NCBI GenBank assembly: GCA_002316585.1
Contig: DCDU01000045.1
Coordinates: 1 to 12,323 of the forward strand
Length of the DNA stretch: 12,323 nt
Direction: 5' to 3'
Source: Firmicutes bacterium UBA1047
GTDB taxonomy: Bacteria; Bacillota; Clostridia; Tissierellales; Sedimentibacteraceae
A program made the translations under genes and the position numbers. Shown in pieces: positions 1 to 6,526 of the stretch; within the stretch, counting starts at the first letter, position 1, and each line of letters starts with the position of its first letter. Under the pieces are notes generated by a model, which saw only the letters and a program-made list of their open reading frames with translations, was not told the origin of the DNA and did not search any database.

Positions 1-822
1 AAGCTTGGAAGATTCAGAGTAAGTACATATAAGCAGCGTAATTCATTTGCTGCCGTAATCAGGGTAGTGTTTTTTGAGCTTCCTGACCCTAAAAAATTAG
101 GTATCCCGGATGTTGTAATGAATTTATACAAAAAAACAAAGGGATTGGTTCTTATCACAGGACCTGCGGGAAGCGGAAAATCTACAACCTTGGCATGTAT
201 AATTGACAAAATAAACAAAGAGCGCAACTGCCACATAATGACCTTCGAAGACCCTATAGAATTTATTCATAAGCATAAAAAGTCAATCATAAGTCAAAGG
301 GAGATTTACACGGATACTAAAAGTTATATTTCATCTCTTCGCTCTGCCTTGAGACAAGCCCCTGATGTAATGCTTATAGGAGAGATGAGAGATTTGGAAA
401 CTATCGAAATAGCCCTTACCGCTGCAGAAACGGGGCATTTGGTTTTGTCAACCCTTCATACAACGGGAGCTGCAAATACCATTGACAGAATTATAGATGT
501 TTTCCCATCCAATCAACAGCAGCAGGTAAGAATTCAGCTGTCAATGCAGCTTCAGGCTGTAATTTCACAGCATCTTATTCCTTCATCGGCGATGGGAAGG
601 GTTGCGGCATTTGAGGTTATGCTGACAAACAATGCAATTTCCAACATAATACGAGAATCTAAGATTCATCAGCTAAACAGCATAATTTATTCGTCTGAAT
701 CTATGGGTATGAAGTCTATGGATGAAAGTATTTTGGAATTATATACAAAAGGACTGATTACAAAGGAAAACGCATTAATTTATGCAGGCGAACCCGATTC
801 GTTGATTAAACAAATGAAATAA
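1..822 (+). CDS. pilT: Type IV pilus retraction ATPase PilT (5' end outside window)
   Basis: The frame is open from base 1, so the gene starts upstream. A GTG at 67 lies inside the conserved domain and is not the real start, because the 22 codons before it (GRFRVSTYKQ and onward) already match the PilT N-terminal domain. The 273 visible residues contain the Walker A GPAGSGKST (about 54-62 of the visible part), the Asp box TFEDPIEF (81-88), the atypical Walker B LIGEMRD (125-131) and the His box TGHLVLSTLHT (144-154). AISNIIRE (212-219) matches the AIRNLIRE motif that marks retraction ATPases. PilT is a cytoplasmic hexameric motor that depolymerises type IV pili for twitching. PilT proteins are about 350 residues, so some 75-80 residues are missing. 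It could be a PilT paralogue such as PilU, but the retraction motif favours PilT. The gene ends at a terminator shared with the convergent gene. Confidence 0.93.
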   Translation, partial: KLGRFRVSTYKQRNSFAAVIRVVFFELPDPKKLGIPDVVMNLYKKTKGLVLITGPAGSGKSTTLACIIDKINKERNCHIMTFEDPIEFIHKHKKSIISQREIYTDTKSYISSLRSALRQAPDVMLIGEMRDLETIEIALTAAETGHLVLSTLHTTGAANTIDRIIDVFPSNQQQQVRIQLSMQLQAVISQHLIPSSAMGRVAAFEVMLTNNAISNIIRESKIHQLNSIIYSSESMGMKSMDESILELYTKGLITKENALIYAGEPDSLIKQMK

Positions 823-833
823 CCTTACCGCAT

Positions 834-870
834 ACACTAAAAAATGACCCAAAAGGTCATTTTTTAGTGT
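834..870. terminator. Bidirectional intrinsic terminator between convergent genes
   Basis: A perfect 16-bp inverted repeat (arms 834-849 and 855-870) encloses the 5-nt loop CAAAA. The inner stem TGACC/GGTCA is flanked by a run of A on one side and T on the other, so a U tract follows the GC-rich stem in either direction. It lies 11 bp after the pilT stop and about 70 bp after the stop of the convergent - strand gene, and can serve both. Confidence 0.9.
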
Positions 871-940
871 AGTGAGGAGATTTTATATTAATATCAGGAA
901 GGATATAATATGCCCGCTTTAAATTTATGCGGGGTGTATA

Positions 941-1819
941 TCAATATTCAAACTGCTTTGTATAGTATTTGCTGTCAATCAATTTATTTGTTTGTTCCAT
1001 TACTTTTGGACTGTTGGACTGTTTCGCGGAAGAAGCAATGGTACTGTCCATAAGCTTCCACTGATTGCCGTCAAAATACATTTCATTTAACTTAATCCAG
1101 CCAGTCTCGTCTGTATACACTTCATTCCATGCATGAAATACATTCAAGTTGGAAGAATACCCGGTTACCAATTTAGCAGGTATTTTCTGAGAGCGAAGCA
1201 TTGCAGCCATTATCGAAGCATAGTCAAAGCAAATACCCTTATTGCTTTTTAATATTTCATCTAGCGATGGCAAATATCCGCTCTTAACTGTTTTAGCTTT
1301 TTCATTGTCATATGCAATATTTGAAATTATGTAGTCATAAATAACATCGATTTTGTCAAAATCGCTGTCCTTTCCTTCTGTAAGCTCTTCTGCTTTTTTT
1401 ATTGTTTCACTGTCATCAGTATAATTTATCAATTGATTTGATACTAAAAACGGTGCATTTTCATCTTTTAATTTAACACTTATAGTTACGGTTTGCTTTG
1501 TCGCATATTTATTATCGCTGAGATTTTCAAATACACTTACCTTATATTTTCCATCTCCCATCTGGAGAGGATATGTATCGTATTTACCTTCGTTGTTTAA
1601 ATCATATGTATATTTTTCCGTACCTTTTTCGATTATAACTTTTAATTTTTTCGTAGTTTCTTTCAAGTATTTTATTTTAATATAACCATCTTCTGATTGT
1701 GAAGCGTCAATTTCCGACTTGGTGCCTTCATATATATTATCGGCTCCGTAACACAATGTGAAGGAAGCTGTAAACAATATTACCATTATTATAAGCGTAA
1801 CCTTTTTAATATGTTTCAC
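941..1819 (-). CDS. Secreted transglutaminase-like domain protein under a c-di-GMP riboswitch
   Basis: The 292-residue protein has an N-terminal signal peptide (basic MKHIKK, hydrophobic core to about residue 22, likely cleavage before ADNIY near 25-26), so it is exported. Residues about 45-118 look like a beta-rich domain. The C-terminal part is a transglutaminase-like core with the Cys-His-Asp triad: C197 in GICFDYA, H229 in FHAWNEV and D258 in KLMDST. Such folds act as transamidases or cysteine proteases on peptides, and the substrate here is unknown. The start is GTG at 1819, supported by AAGGAG (1828-1833) 8 nt upstream. The promoter, riboswitch and terminator lie in the 5' leader. I infer a cell-surface protein made or silenced according to c-di-GMP, which fits the adjacent pilus motor. 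There is no anchor motif or C-terminal membrane segment, so it is probably released or held non-covalently. Confidence 0.88.
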   Translation of the reverse strand: MKHIKKVTLIIMVILFTASFTLCYGADNIYEGTKSEIDASQSEDGYIKIKYLKETTKKLKVIIEKGTEKYTYDLNNEGKYDTYPLQMGDGKYKVSVFENLSDNKYATKQTVTISVKLKDENAPFLVSNQLINYTDDSETIKKAEELTEGKDSDFDKIDVIYDYIISNIAYDNEKAKTVKSGYLPSLDEILKSNKGICFDYASIMAAMLRSQKIPAKLVTGYSSNLNVFHAWNEVYTDETGWIKLNEMYFDGNQWKLMDSTIASSAKQSNSPKVMEQTNKLIDSKYYTKQFEY

Positions 1820-1827
1820 TGTTTTTT

Positions 1828-1833
1828 CTCCTT
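1828..1833 (-). promoter_or_regulatory. Ribosome binding site of the transglutaminase-like gene
   Basis: AAGGAG on the - strand lies 8 nt before the GTG start and decides this non-ATG start. It sits just after the leader terminator, so it is transcribed only when the terminator is read through. Confidence 0.8.
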
Positions 1834-1854
1834 TGACTTATAATTAGAGAAACT

Positions 1855-1882
1855 AAAAAAGCTTTGCTGAGACAGCAAAGCT
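1855..1882 (-). terminator. Riboswitch-controlled intrinsic terminator
   Basis: On the - strand, a 10-bp stem (AGCTTTGCTG / CAGCAAAGCT, bases 1873-1882 and 1860-1869) with the 3-nt loop TCT is followed by six U. It stands between the c-di-GMP aptamer and the ribosome binding site of the transglutaminase-like gene, the position expected for an expression platform. Its 5' arm can also pair with the aptamer core (1957-1965), so terminator and antiterminator can exclude each other. Confidence 0.9.
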
Positions 1883-1909
1883 AACAATCAATATAATGCA
1901 CTCACAACT

Positions 1910-1998
1910 CAAGTACAGCAACTGGCTGTCATACCACATTCATGGCTTAGACCCTATAGCTTTGCGTCATTTTCTTTAGAAAATTTTGCCTATTCAAT
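1910..1998 (-). promoter_or_regulatory. Cyclic di-GMP-I (GEMM-I) riboswitch aptamer
   Basis: Read on the - strand, the sequence has the conserved GEMM-I elements in order. GGCAAA is at 1985-1990, followed by a 6-bp hairpin ATTTTC-TAAA-GAAAAT. The invariant GACGCAAAGC is at 1959-1968. The P3 arm follows with ATAGGGTCTAA and a distal stem, and the 3' closing element GCCAGTTGC is at 1918-1926. The G in GGCAAA is the residue expected for c-di-GMP rather than cGAMP-type variants (from memory of the family). The P2 loop is UAAA instead of the usual GAAA tetraloop. The aptamer begins a few nt after the predicted transcription start and precedes a terminator and the transglutaminase-like gene. Confidence 0.92.
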
Positions 1999-2005
1999 TA
2001 AAGAC

Positions 2006-2034
2006 ATGATAACATGTAAATAAATAAATGTCAA
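2006..2034 (-). promoter_or_regulatory. Sigma-A promoter of the riboswitch/transglutaminase-like transcript
   Basis: TTGACA (2029-2034) and TATCAT (2006-2011) are separated by exactly 17 bp (2012-2028). The -35 box is perfect and the -10 box differs at one base. The predicted start, near 1999, falls just upstream of the riboswitch aptamer. No convincing terminator separates this promoter from the phosphatase gene upstream, so some phn-operon transcripts may also enter the leader. Confidence 0.85.
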
Positions 2035-2127
2035 CATATTTTGACAATTTATTCAAAATAAAATTACAAAAAATTACATGAAAGTTTTTCCGTAAAATTC
2101 TGCCTGAATGATATGATTGTATTTGAT

Positions 2128-2874
2128 TCAGCAAATGCTGCTGTAATTAATAACTTCATTCAGCAAATCCTTGTTTTGAGCTGCAATTACTAAGGAATTC
2201 AGGTCAGGGCTTTTTTTATTATCTGTTTTTAGTATCCAGTAGTCCCCACCGCATTCCTTTAAGAAAATATTCGCGGCGGCATAATCCCATATGGCTAAAT
2301 TCGGTGATATATATACATGTGCTTTATTTAATGCAATATCGCATATACGGATTGCAGCACTGCCTAAATGCCTGAAATTTAATGCTGCTTTACATACTTC
2401 CTCCATGTCCAAATTAATAAGCTCTTTTATCAATCCCATATTTTTTAGATTTACATCCACAATACCTGTACTTAATGTATTAAAGGGAGGTCGATTTACT
2501 TTTTTACCGTTTACATAGGAGCCTTTATTTTTAATTCCCAAATAAAGATTATCTTCAAAAACATCATATACAATTCCAAAAGCCGGCTCCTTATTTCCAT
2601 AATAGGCTACGGATATGGCATAATTTTTCTGCTCATAAATAAAATTAAGAGTGCCGTCAATAGGGTCGATAATCCAGCATTTATCTCCAAAATCAGAATT
2701 TACCGTTCTTTCCTCGGTAATGAAGGTATCCTCCGGGTATTTATCAATTATGGAATTTACCAAAAAACTTTCCGTTTCTTTATCTACATCCGTAACCAAA
2801 TCTGATACACAGGTTTTTTCGGTTATTTCAAAACTGCTTTTTATTCTGTTTCTTATAAAATTGCCTGCCTTCAA
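2128..2874 (-). CDS. Inositol monophosphatase family protein (SuhB-like)
   Basis: This is a Mg2+-dependent phosphomonoesterase of the IMPase/FBPase superfamily. With the TTG at 2874 as residue 1, the metal-binding elements are TEE (53-55), the signature WIIDPIDGTLNF (67-78, with D70 and D73) and the second signature AIWDYAA (194-200, with D197). The substrate cannot be read from sequence: inositol phosphate, a nucleotide such as pAp, or a sugar phosphate are possible. The canonical start is the weak TTG at 2874, but the first family helix (AVEIVLKAGNFIR) begins about 10 residues earlier. An in-frame extension reaches ATA at 2911-2913, which has GAGGTG 7 nt upstream. I suspect translation once began there at ATG, giving about 261 residues. 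The gene follows the truncated phnK and overlaps its end if the upstream start is used. I see no clear terminator after it. Confidence 0.85.
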   Translation of the reverse strand: MKAGNFIRNRIKSSFEITEKTCVSDLVTDVDKETESFLVNSIIDKYPEDTFITEERTVNSDFGDKCWIIDPIDGTLNFIYEQKNYAISVAYYGNKEPAFGIVYDVFEDNLYLGIKNKGSYVNGKKVNRPPFNTLSTGIVDVNLKNMGLIKELINLDMEEVCKAALNFRHLGSAAIRICDIALNKAHVYISPNLAIWDYAAANIFLKECGGDYWILKTDNKKSPDLNSLVIAAQNKDLLNEVINYSSIC

Positions 2875-2876
2875 TA

Positions 2877-3560
2877 CTATTTCAACAGCATTGCTTGTTT
2901 TCTCGTCAAATATTTTAATACACCTCTTTCGTCTTTAAATTCAACTGAGCATCCTATCATAGGCTCATCAAGCAAAAGAATGGGAGGGTTGTTTGATAAT
3001 GCTTTTGCTATCTGTACTCTCTGCTGCATGCCTCCGGAAAATTTTTTCGGTATCTCTCTCATTCTTTCCTTGGGGATGCTTACTTTTTTCAGCAAGCCTT
3101 CACTTATGCTCAAAATATCCTTTATGCTCATAATCCCCGCAGCCAAGCATTTCTCGGCAATATTTCCCACGGAGGATATATTCATCCTTAATCCGTCATA
3201 GGGATTTTGATATATCATGCCGAATATATAATCTCTTAATTTCTTTTTTATCTGGTTACTTTCATTTAACACATTTATACTGCCCTTTTCATATGCGGAT
3301 AAAAATACTTCTCCTCCGCTTGAGGGCAAATCAAAGTATAAGCATTTCATCAAGCTTGATTTTCCGCTTCCGGATTCACCCACAATACCTAAAATTTCAC
3401 CGGGATATACTTTGAAGCTTATGTCCCGGCAGGCATAAACCGTGGAGCAGACCGGACAGTAATTTCCCGCCAATTTGTTTTCTTTATTCCTGCAATAGCT
3501 GCAGCCCTCACCAAATTGTTTATACAAATGTTTAACATCAATAACAGGTTTATCGCTCAT
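2877..3560 (-). CDS. phnK: C-P lyase ATP-binding subunit PhnK, C-terminally truncated
   Basis: PhnK is an ABC-type ATPase that binds the PhnGHIJ core complex during phosphonate breakdown. Residues 20-44 carry a five-cysteine insertion (C20, C23, C35, C38, C44) like that in some Firmicute PhnK proteins. Walker A GESGSGKSS is at 61-69, the Q-loop Gln at 118, the signature FSGGMQQR at 174-181 and Walker B LLLDEP at 195-200. After DEP-M-I-G (203) the sequence leaves the family pattern: the expected L-D of the D-loop is C-S, and the switch histidine and about 50-60 C-terminal residues are absent. The unrelated tail of about 24 residues overlaps the phosphatase 5' region. The ATG overlaps the end of phnJ by 11 bp. 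ATP hydrolysis is probably lost, so this may be a non-functional gene. Confidence 0.85.
   Translation of the reverse strand: MSDKPVIDVKHLYKQFGEGCSYCRNKENKLAGNYCPVCSTVYACRDISFKVYPGEILGIVGESGSGKSSLMKCLYFDLPSSGGEVFLSAYEKGSINVLNESNQIKKKLRDYIFGMIYQNPYDGLRMNISSVGNIAEKCLAAGIMSIKDILSISEGLLKKVSIPKERMREIPKKFSGGMQQRVQIAKALSNNPPILLLDEPMIGCSVEFKDERGVLKYLTRKQAMLLK
2921..2926 (-). promoter_or_regulatory. Ribosome binding site facing an ATA codon (phosphatase gene)
   Basis: GAGGTG on the - strand is followed by a 7-nt spacer and then ATA (2911-2913), in frame with the phosphatase. There is no ATG, GTG or TTG in that frame between the upstream stop and the TTG at 2874. The spacing is ideal, so the site probably marks the original start of the gene. 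Confidence 0.55.
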
Positions 3561-4398
3561 TTAATCTGCCTCTTTCCTTCTGTTTAAGACAAAAGCTTGT
3601 GTCATTGCACTTATAAATCGTACTTCCGTCCCGGTTTATTATTTCGTCCATAAATACACCGCTGCTTCCGCATTCATGACATACCTTGTCCGAAAAATCC
3701 TCGACTTTAAAGGGCATATCTTCAAAATCAATACTTTTTACCTTTGTGTAGGGTGGTATTGCATGGATTTTTTTCTCTCTTCCCGCTCCCAAAAGAATAA
3801 GACACTGCGAATTATCCATTTTAGGGTTATCAAATTTAGGTATTGGAGAGGGTACGGCTATATATCTGTCATTTACTCTTACGGTGTGGTCTGCTCCTGT
3901 GGAAATATTTCCATATTTCATTATTTGCTCAAAAAGCATCAGCCATGCTCCCGTATAGTCCTGATTGGCATGTAATTCTTTTGTCCTTGCTTCACTTGGC
4001 TCAAAATTCCTCAAGGGCTCAGGAGTAGGAACCTGAAGCACTAAAATCTGATCTTCCCTTAATTTTTCTTCGGGGATTCTGTGCCTTGATTGTATTATTG
4101 TTGCTTCCTCCGTATCTATTGTTTCCTTTATGCCGGTAGTTGCCTTTATAAATTTTTTTATGGAAACTGCATTTACGCTTTCATCACTGCCCTGATCTAT
4201 CACCTTCAGAATATCGTCCTGTCCTATACAGACTAATGTTATCTGAAGTCCTCCCGTTCCCCATCCCCTTGCTACAGGCATTTCTCTTGATGCAAATGGT
4301 ACCTGGTATCCGGGAATGGCTACGGCTTTTAATATAGTCCTTCTGATTTCCTTTTTTGACCCTTCGTCAAAAAAAGCAAAATTATATTTATCATGCAT
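3550..4398 (-). CDS. phnJ: Alpha-D-ribose 1-methylphosphonate 5-phosphate C-P lyase PhnJ
   Basis: PhnJ is the radical SAM enzyme that breaks the carbon-phosphorus bond of the ribosylated phosphonate, releasing the alkane and ribose 1,2-cyclic phosphate 5-phosphate. The protein has 282 residues, close to the E. coli length. AVAIPGYQVPF places the glycyl-radical glycine at G30 (E. coli G32). GWGTGG, the SPIPKFDNPKMD segment and GAGREKKIHA are conserved. The C-terminal cluster C240-x2-C243-x20-C264-x5-C270 provides the Fe-S ligands and the thiyl-radical cysteine (C270, matching E. coli C272). The ATG directly abuts the phnI stop, and its ribosome binding site GAGGTGA lies within the last phnI codons, so the two are translationally coupled. 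All key residues appear present. Confidence 0.97.
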   Translation of the reverse strand: MHDKYNFAFFDEGSKKEIRRTILKAVAIPGYQVPFASREMPVARGWGTGGLQITLVCIGQDDILKVIDQGSDESVNAVSIKKFIKATTGIKETIDTEEATIIQSRHRIPEEKLREDQILVLQVPTPEPLRNFEPSEARTKELHANQDYTGAWLMLFEQIMKYGNISTGADHTVRVNDRYIAVPSPIPKFDNPKMDNSQCLILLGAGREKKIHAIPPYTKVKSIDFEDMPFKVEDFSDKVCHECGSSGVFMDEIINRDGSTIYKCNDTSFCLKQKERGRLNER

Positions 4399-5499
4399 TT
4401 AATTCTCACCTCTTTTGATTTTTCGAACGTCATTAAGCTTAGCCTGAAAGGTTACATAATGAGGAAGCTTCAAATGTGATATAAAACCTGTTGCTTCAAC
4501 ACTGTCTATATGATACAAAACAAATTCCTCATCTGAAGTGGGAAATCCGGAATCTTTGTTTTCCAGAGTCTGATCCAAAATACTCATGCTTATTGCCTTT
4601 GTTTCATTTTGTCCCAATGCAATACCATATCCTATGGCAAAATTAATTTCCTTTTTACCTTCATCTTTTTGCACCATGACAGGTATGAGGCTTTCCACCT
4701 CTGTAACTTTTATTTCCCCTATATAATACTGCTCTTCTTCGTCTTCGGGAGCAACAGGGTCTGCAATATAGATTGGAAATGCTCCCACTCTTAATTCCGC
4801 AACCGTAGGATGTACCGTTCCGTATCCCCGCAGAGATGCATACGCCAATGTGTTGACTCCTTGAGTCATTCCTCTTGTCAATATTTGCAGTCTTTCGCTT
4901 CTCACCGTAGGAAAGCTTAACTGCTCCTTTGTTACATCCTTCGGCGCTTCGTCATTGATGGGAAATTCCGCCAGTAATCCCTGCTGTCTTAAATAATCCG
5001 CTACCTTTGGGAATTGCAAATATTCATCTGTTCCTTCCATCATTTCAATATTGTCTTCAAATTCCTTAACATATTTCTCTATATCCTCTAAGGTTTCATT
5101 TTCTATATTTAAATCGAAAAGCCGATGCTTGTAATCAAAATTAGTACCCAACATCTGTCCTCCGGGTATGTCTTTAAACGCTGCCGATATTCTTCTTTCA
5201 ATTCTCATGGTGTCACTTTCAACAATTATTGAATAATATTTTCTCGGCAGGGTAGAGCGATATGCTCTCAGCAGAAATACCGCCTCTTCCAAAGAGCCTT
5301 CTCCCTGCTTAATTGCTGCGGCAGCAAGTTCTTTACTATACAAAGAAGCCTCACTCATAACCTGGTCTATCATAAGTCTCATTCCGGCTTGTATGTCCTT
5401 AACTGAAACAAACCTTTTGTCCTTTAATCTTTCGTATTTAATTCTTCTTATACTTTCTTCTATTGCGTATTGTCCGCCTTTTACCGCAACATAAGCCAT
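4399..5499 (-). CDS. phnI: C-P lyase core subunit PhnI (nucleosidase)
   Basis: PhnI, with PhnG, H and L, swaps the adenine of ATP for phosphonate to form ribose 1-phosphonate 5-triphosphate. The 366-residue protein begins MAYVAVKGGQYAIEESIRR, the family N-terminus. It carries ERRISAAFKDIPGGQMLG, followed by a YxHRLxD-type segment, RGYGTVHP, and the conserved C-terminal block EFVLYHIDSVEATGFISHL continuing to LPHYVTFQAKL. Length compares with 354 in E. coli. ATG at 5499 is supported by AAAGGAGA upstream and lies 1 nt after the phnH stop. It looks intact. Confidence 0.96.
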   Translation of the reverse strand: MAYVAVKGGQYAIEESIRRIKYERLKDKRFVSVKDIQAGMRLMIDQVMSEASLYSKELAAAAIKQGEGSLEEAVFLLRAYRSTLPRKYYSIIVESDTMRIERRISAAFKDIPGGQMLGTNFDYKHRLFDLNIENETLEDIEKYVKEFEDNIEMMEGTDEYLQFPKVADYLRQQGLLAEFPINDEAPKDVTKEQLSFPTVRSERLQILTRGMTQGVNTLAYASLRGYGTVHPTVAELRVGAFPIYIADPVAPEDEEEQYYIGEIKVTEVESLIPVMVQKDEGKKEINFAIGYGIALGQNETKAISMSILDQTLENKDSGFPTSDEEFVLYHIDSVEATGFISHLKLPHYVTFQAKLNDVRKIKRGEN

Positions 5500-5500
5500 G

Positions 5501-6085
5501 TTAATTTCTCCTTTCTATTTTTGTAGTTCTTGGAAGAGCCGCCATGTTATTGTTTCTGTCTGCAAAAATAATATCAACTCCCATGGGAAATTCTTTATTT
5601 GCATCATTTCTTGCTTCTATCCAGGAAGAAGAAAGAGGAACGGACAGATATGCTTTTTCTTTTATTCCGGGTCCGGTAAGTATTAATGTTTCATCGCTGC
5701 TGATATTCTCCACTTCAATTATTATAGTAGCTCCCTCATGAGGATCGCTGAGTGTTCCTCTCTTTGCTTCGCTTATTATGCGTCTCAGCTGCTCATGGTT
5801 ATCCATACATACAAATATATAATCAGCTTCGGAAATTTTTTCGTATGTACTGTAGGTCAGCCTTGATATTTGTTCCTTTAAATCATTTTCATTGCTTTCC
5901 ACATAAAATTTCACTTCCGCATCTAACAACGCGGACATTAAAAGCATGCTGACAGGCAGGCAATTAAAATTATAATCAATATTCTCCGCTTCTCCCACAC
6001 AGCTTATAACTCCGGGCTGCGACATGGATTTAAGAAGTTTTCTGAATACCTTCTGCATTGACATAATTAAAATATTATCTTTCAT
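5501..6085 (-). CDS. phnH: C-P lyase core subunit PhnH
   Basis: PhnH (194 residues, as in E. coli) is a structural dimer of the PhnGHIJ complex with a PLP-transferase-like fold but no cofactor. Typical features are the N-terminal QKVFRKLLKSMSQPGVI, the segment ADYIFVCMDN, RGTLSDPHEGATIIIEV, LTGPGI and the C-terminal PMGVDIIFADRNNNMAALPR with TTKIE. The ATG overlaps the phnG stop in an ATGA junction, and phnI starts 1 nt after its stop, indicating coupled translation. Confidence 0.95.
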   Translation of the reverse strand: MKDNILIMSMQKVFRKLLKSMSQPGVISCVGEAENIDYNFNCLPVSMLLMSALLDAEVKFYVESNENDLKEQISRLTYSTYEKISEADYIFVCMDNHEQLRRIISEAKRGTLSDPHEGATIIIEVENISSDETLILTGPGIKEKAYLSVPLSSSWIEARNDANKEFPMGVDIIFADRNNNMAALPRTTKIERRN

Positions 6086-6510
6086 ATTTCCACATCCATA
6101 GTTTCAAAATCAATTTTAGTTTTCATTATAGAGCTGTTTGCTTTAATTCTTTGAATTCTTTGCTTTTCTTTTTCTTCTTTTATTATTGGCTCCCATTTTT
6201 CAATTAGGGGAGATTTTACCGAATATGCGGCATCAATTAAGGAAAGGTAATAAGCCTTGCGGAATTCCGAGCCGATTATTATTCCGATGCCTATTTTATT
6301 GTCAATTTGAACCCTGCATTCACTTACTAAAACTTCGCATAAATAAAACAGGGAGTTTTGTGCACTTTCCCTTACCTTTACCATCGTAAGGGATAACCCC
6401 GGTTCATCTATCATTTTCACATCATGACAGCTTTCCACTTCATCGCTTAATTGCTTAAGAAAAACTTCATCACAATTAACTAATATTTCTGTCTGCTCTC
6501 TTCTTTTCAT
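6082..6510 (-). CDS. phnG: C-P lyase core subunit PhnG
   Basis: PhnG (142 residues) is the small subunit of the C-P lyase core and acts with PhnI in forming ribose 1-phosphonate 5-triphosphate. The family pattern is visible in SLTMVKVRESAQNSLFYLCEV followed by LVSECRVQI and an AYYLSLIDAAYS segment. The C-terminus has the charged KEEKEKQRIQRIKANSSIMKT region typical of PhnG. ATG at 6510 has a GGGAG site upstream and lies 16 nt after phnE2. The stop overlaps the start of phnH. Confidence 0.93.
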   Translation of the reverse strand: MKRREQTEILVNCDEVFLKQLSDEVESCHDVKMIDEPGLSLTMVKVRESAQNSLFYLCEVLVSECRVQIDNKIGIGIIIGSEFRKAYYLSLIDAAYSVKSPLIEKWEPIIKEEKEKQRIQRIKANSSIMKTKIDFETMDVEI

Positions 6511-6526
6511 AATGCTCCCGACCTTA

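Noticed and set aside
1..6. HindIII site AAGCTT exactly at the left edge, suggesting a cloned fragment
   Set aside because: It may be chance; the right edge has no such site and nothing else supports it.
67..69. GTG at 67 as the start of pilT
   Set aside because: The preceding 22 codons are open and match the conserved PilT N-terminal region, so the gene begins outside the window.
2291..2938. Open frames on the + strand opposite the phosphatase and phnK genes
   Set aside because: They are antisense shadows of well-supported - strand genes, with no ribosome binding site and no recognisable family.
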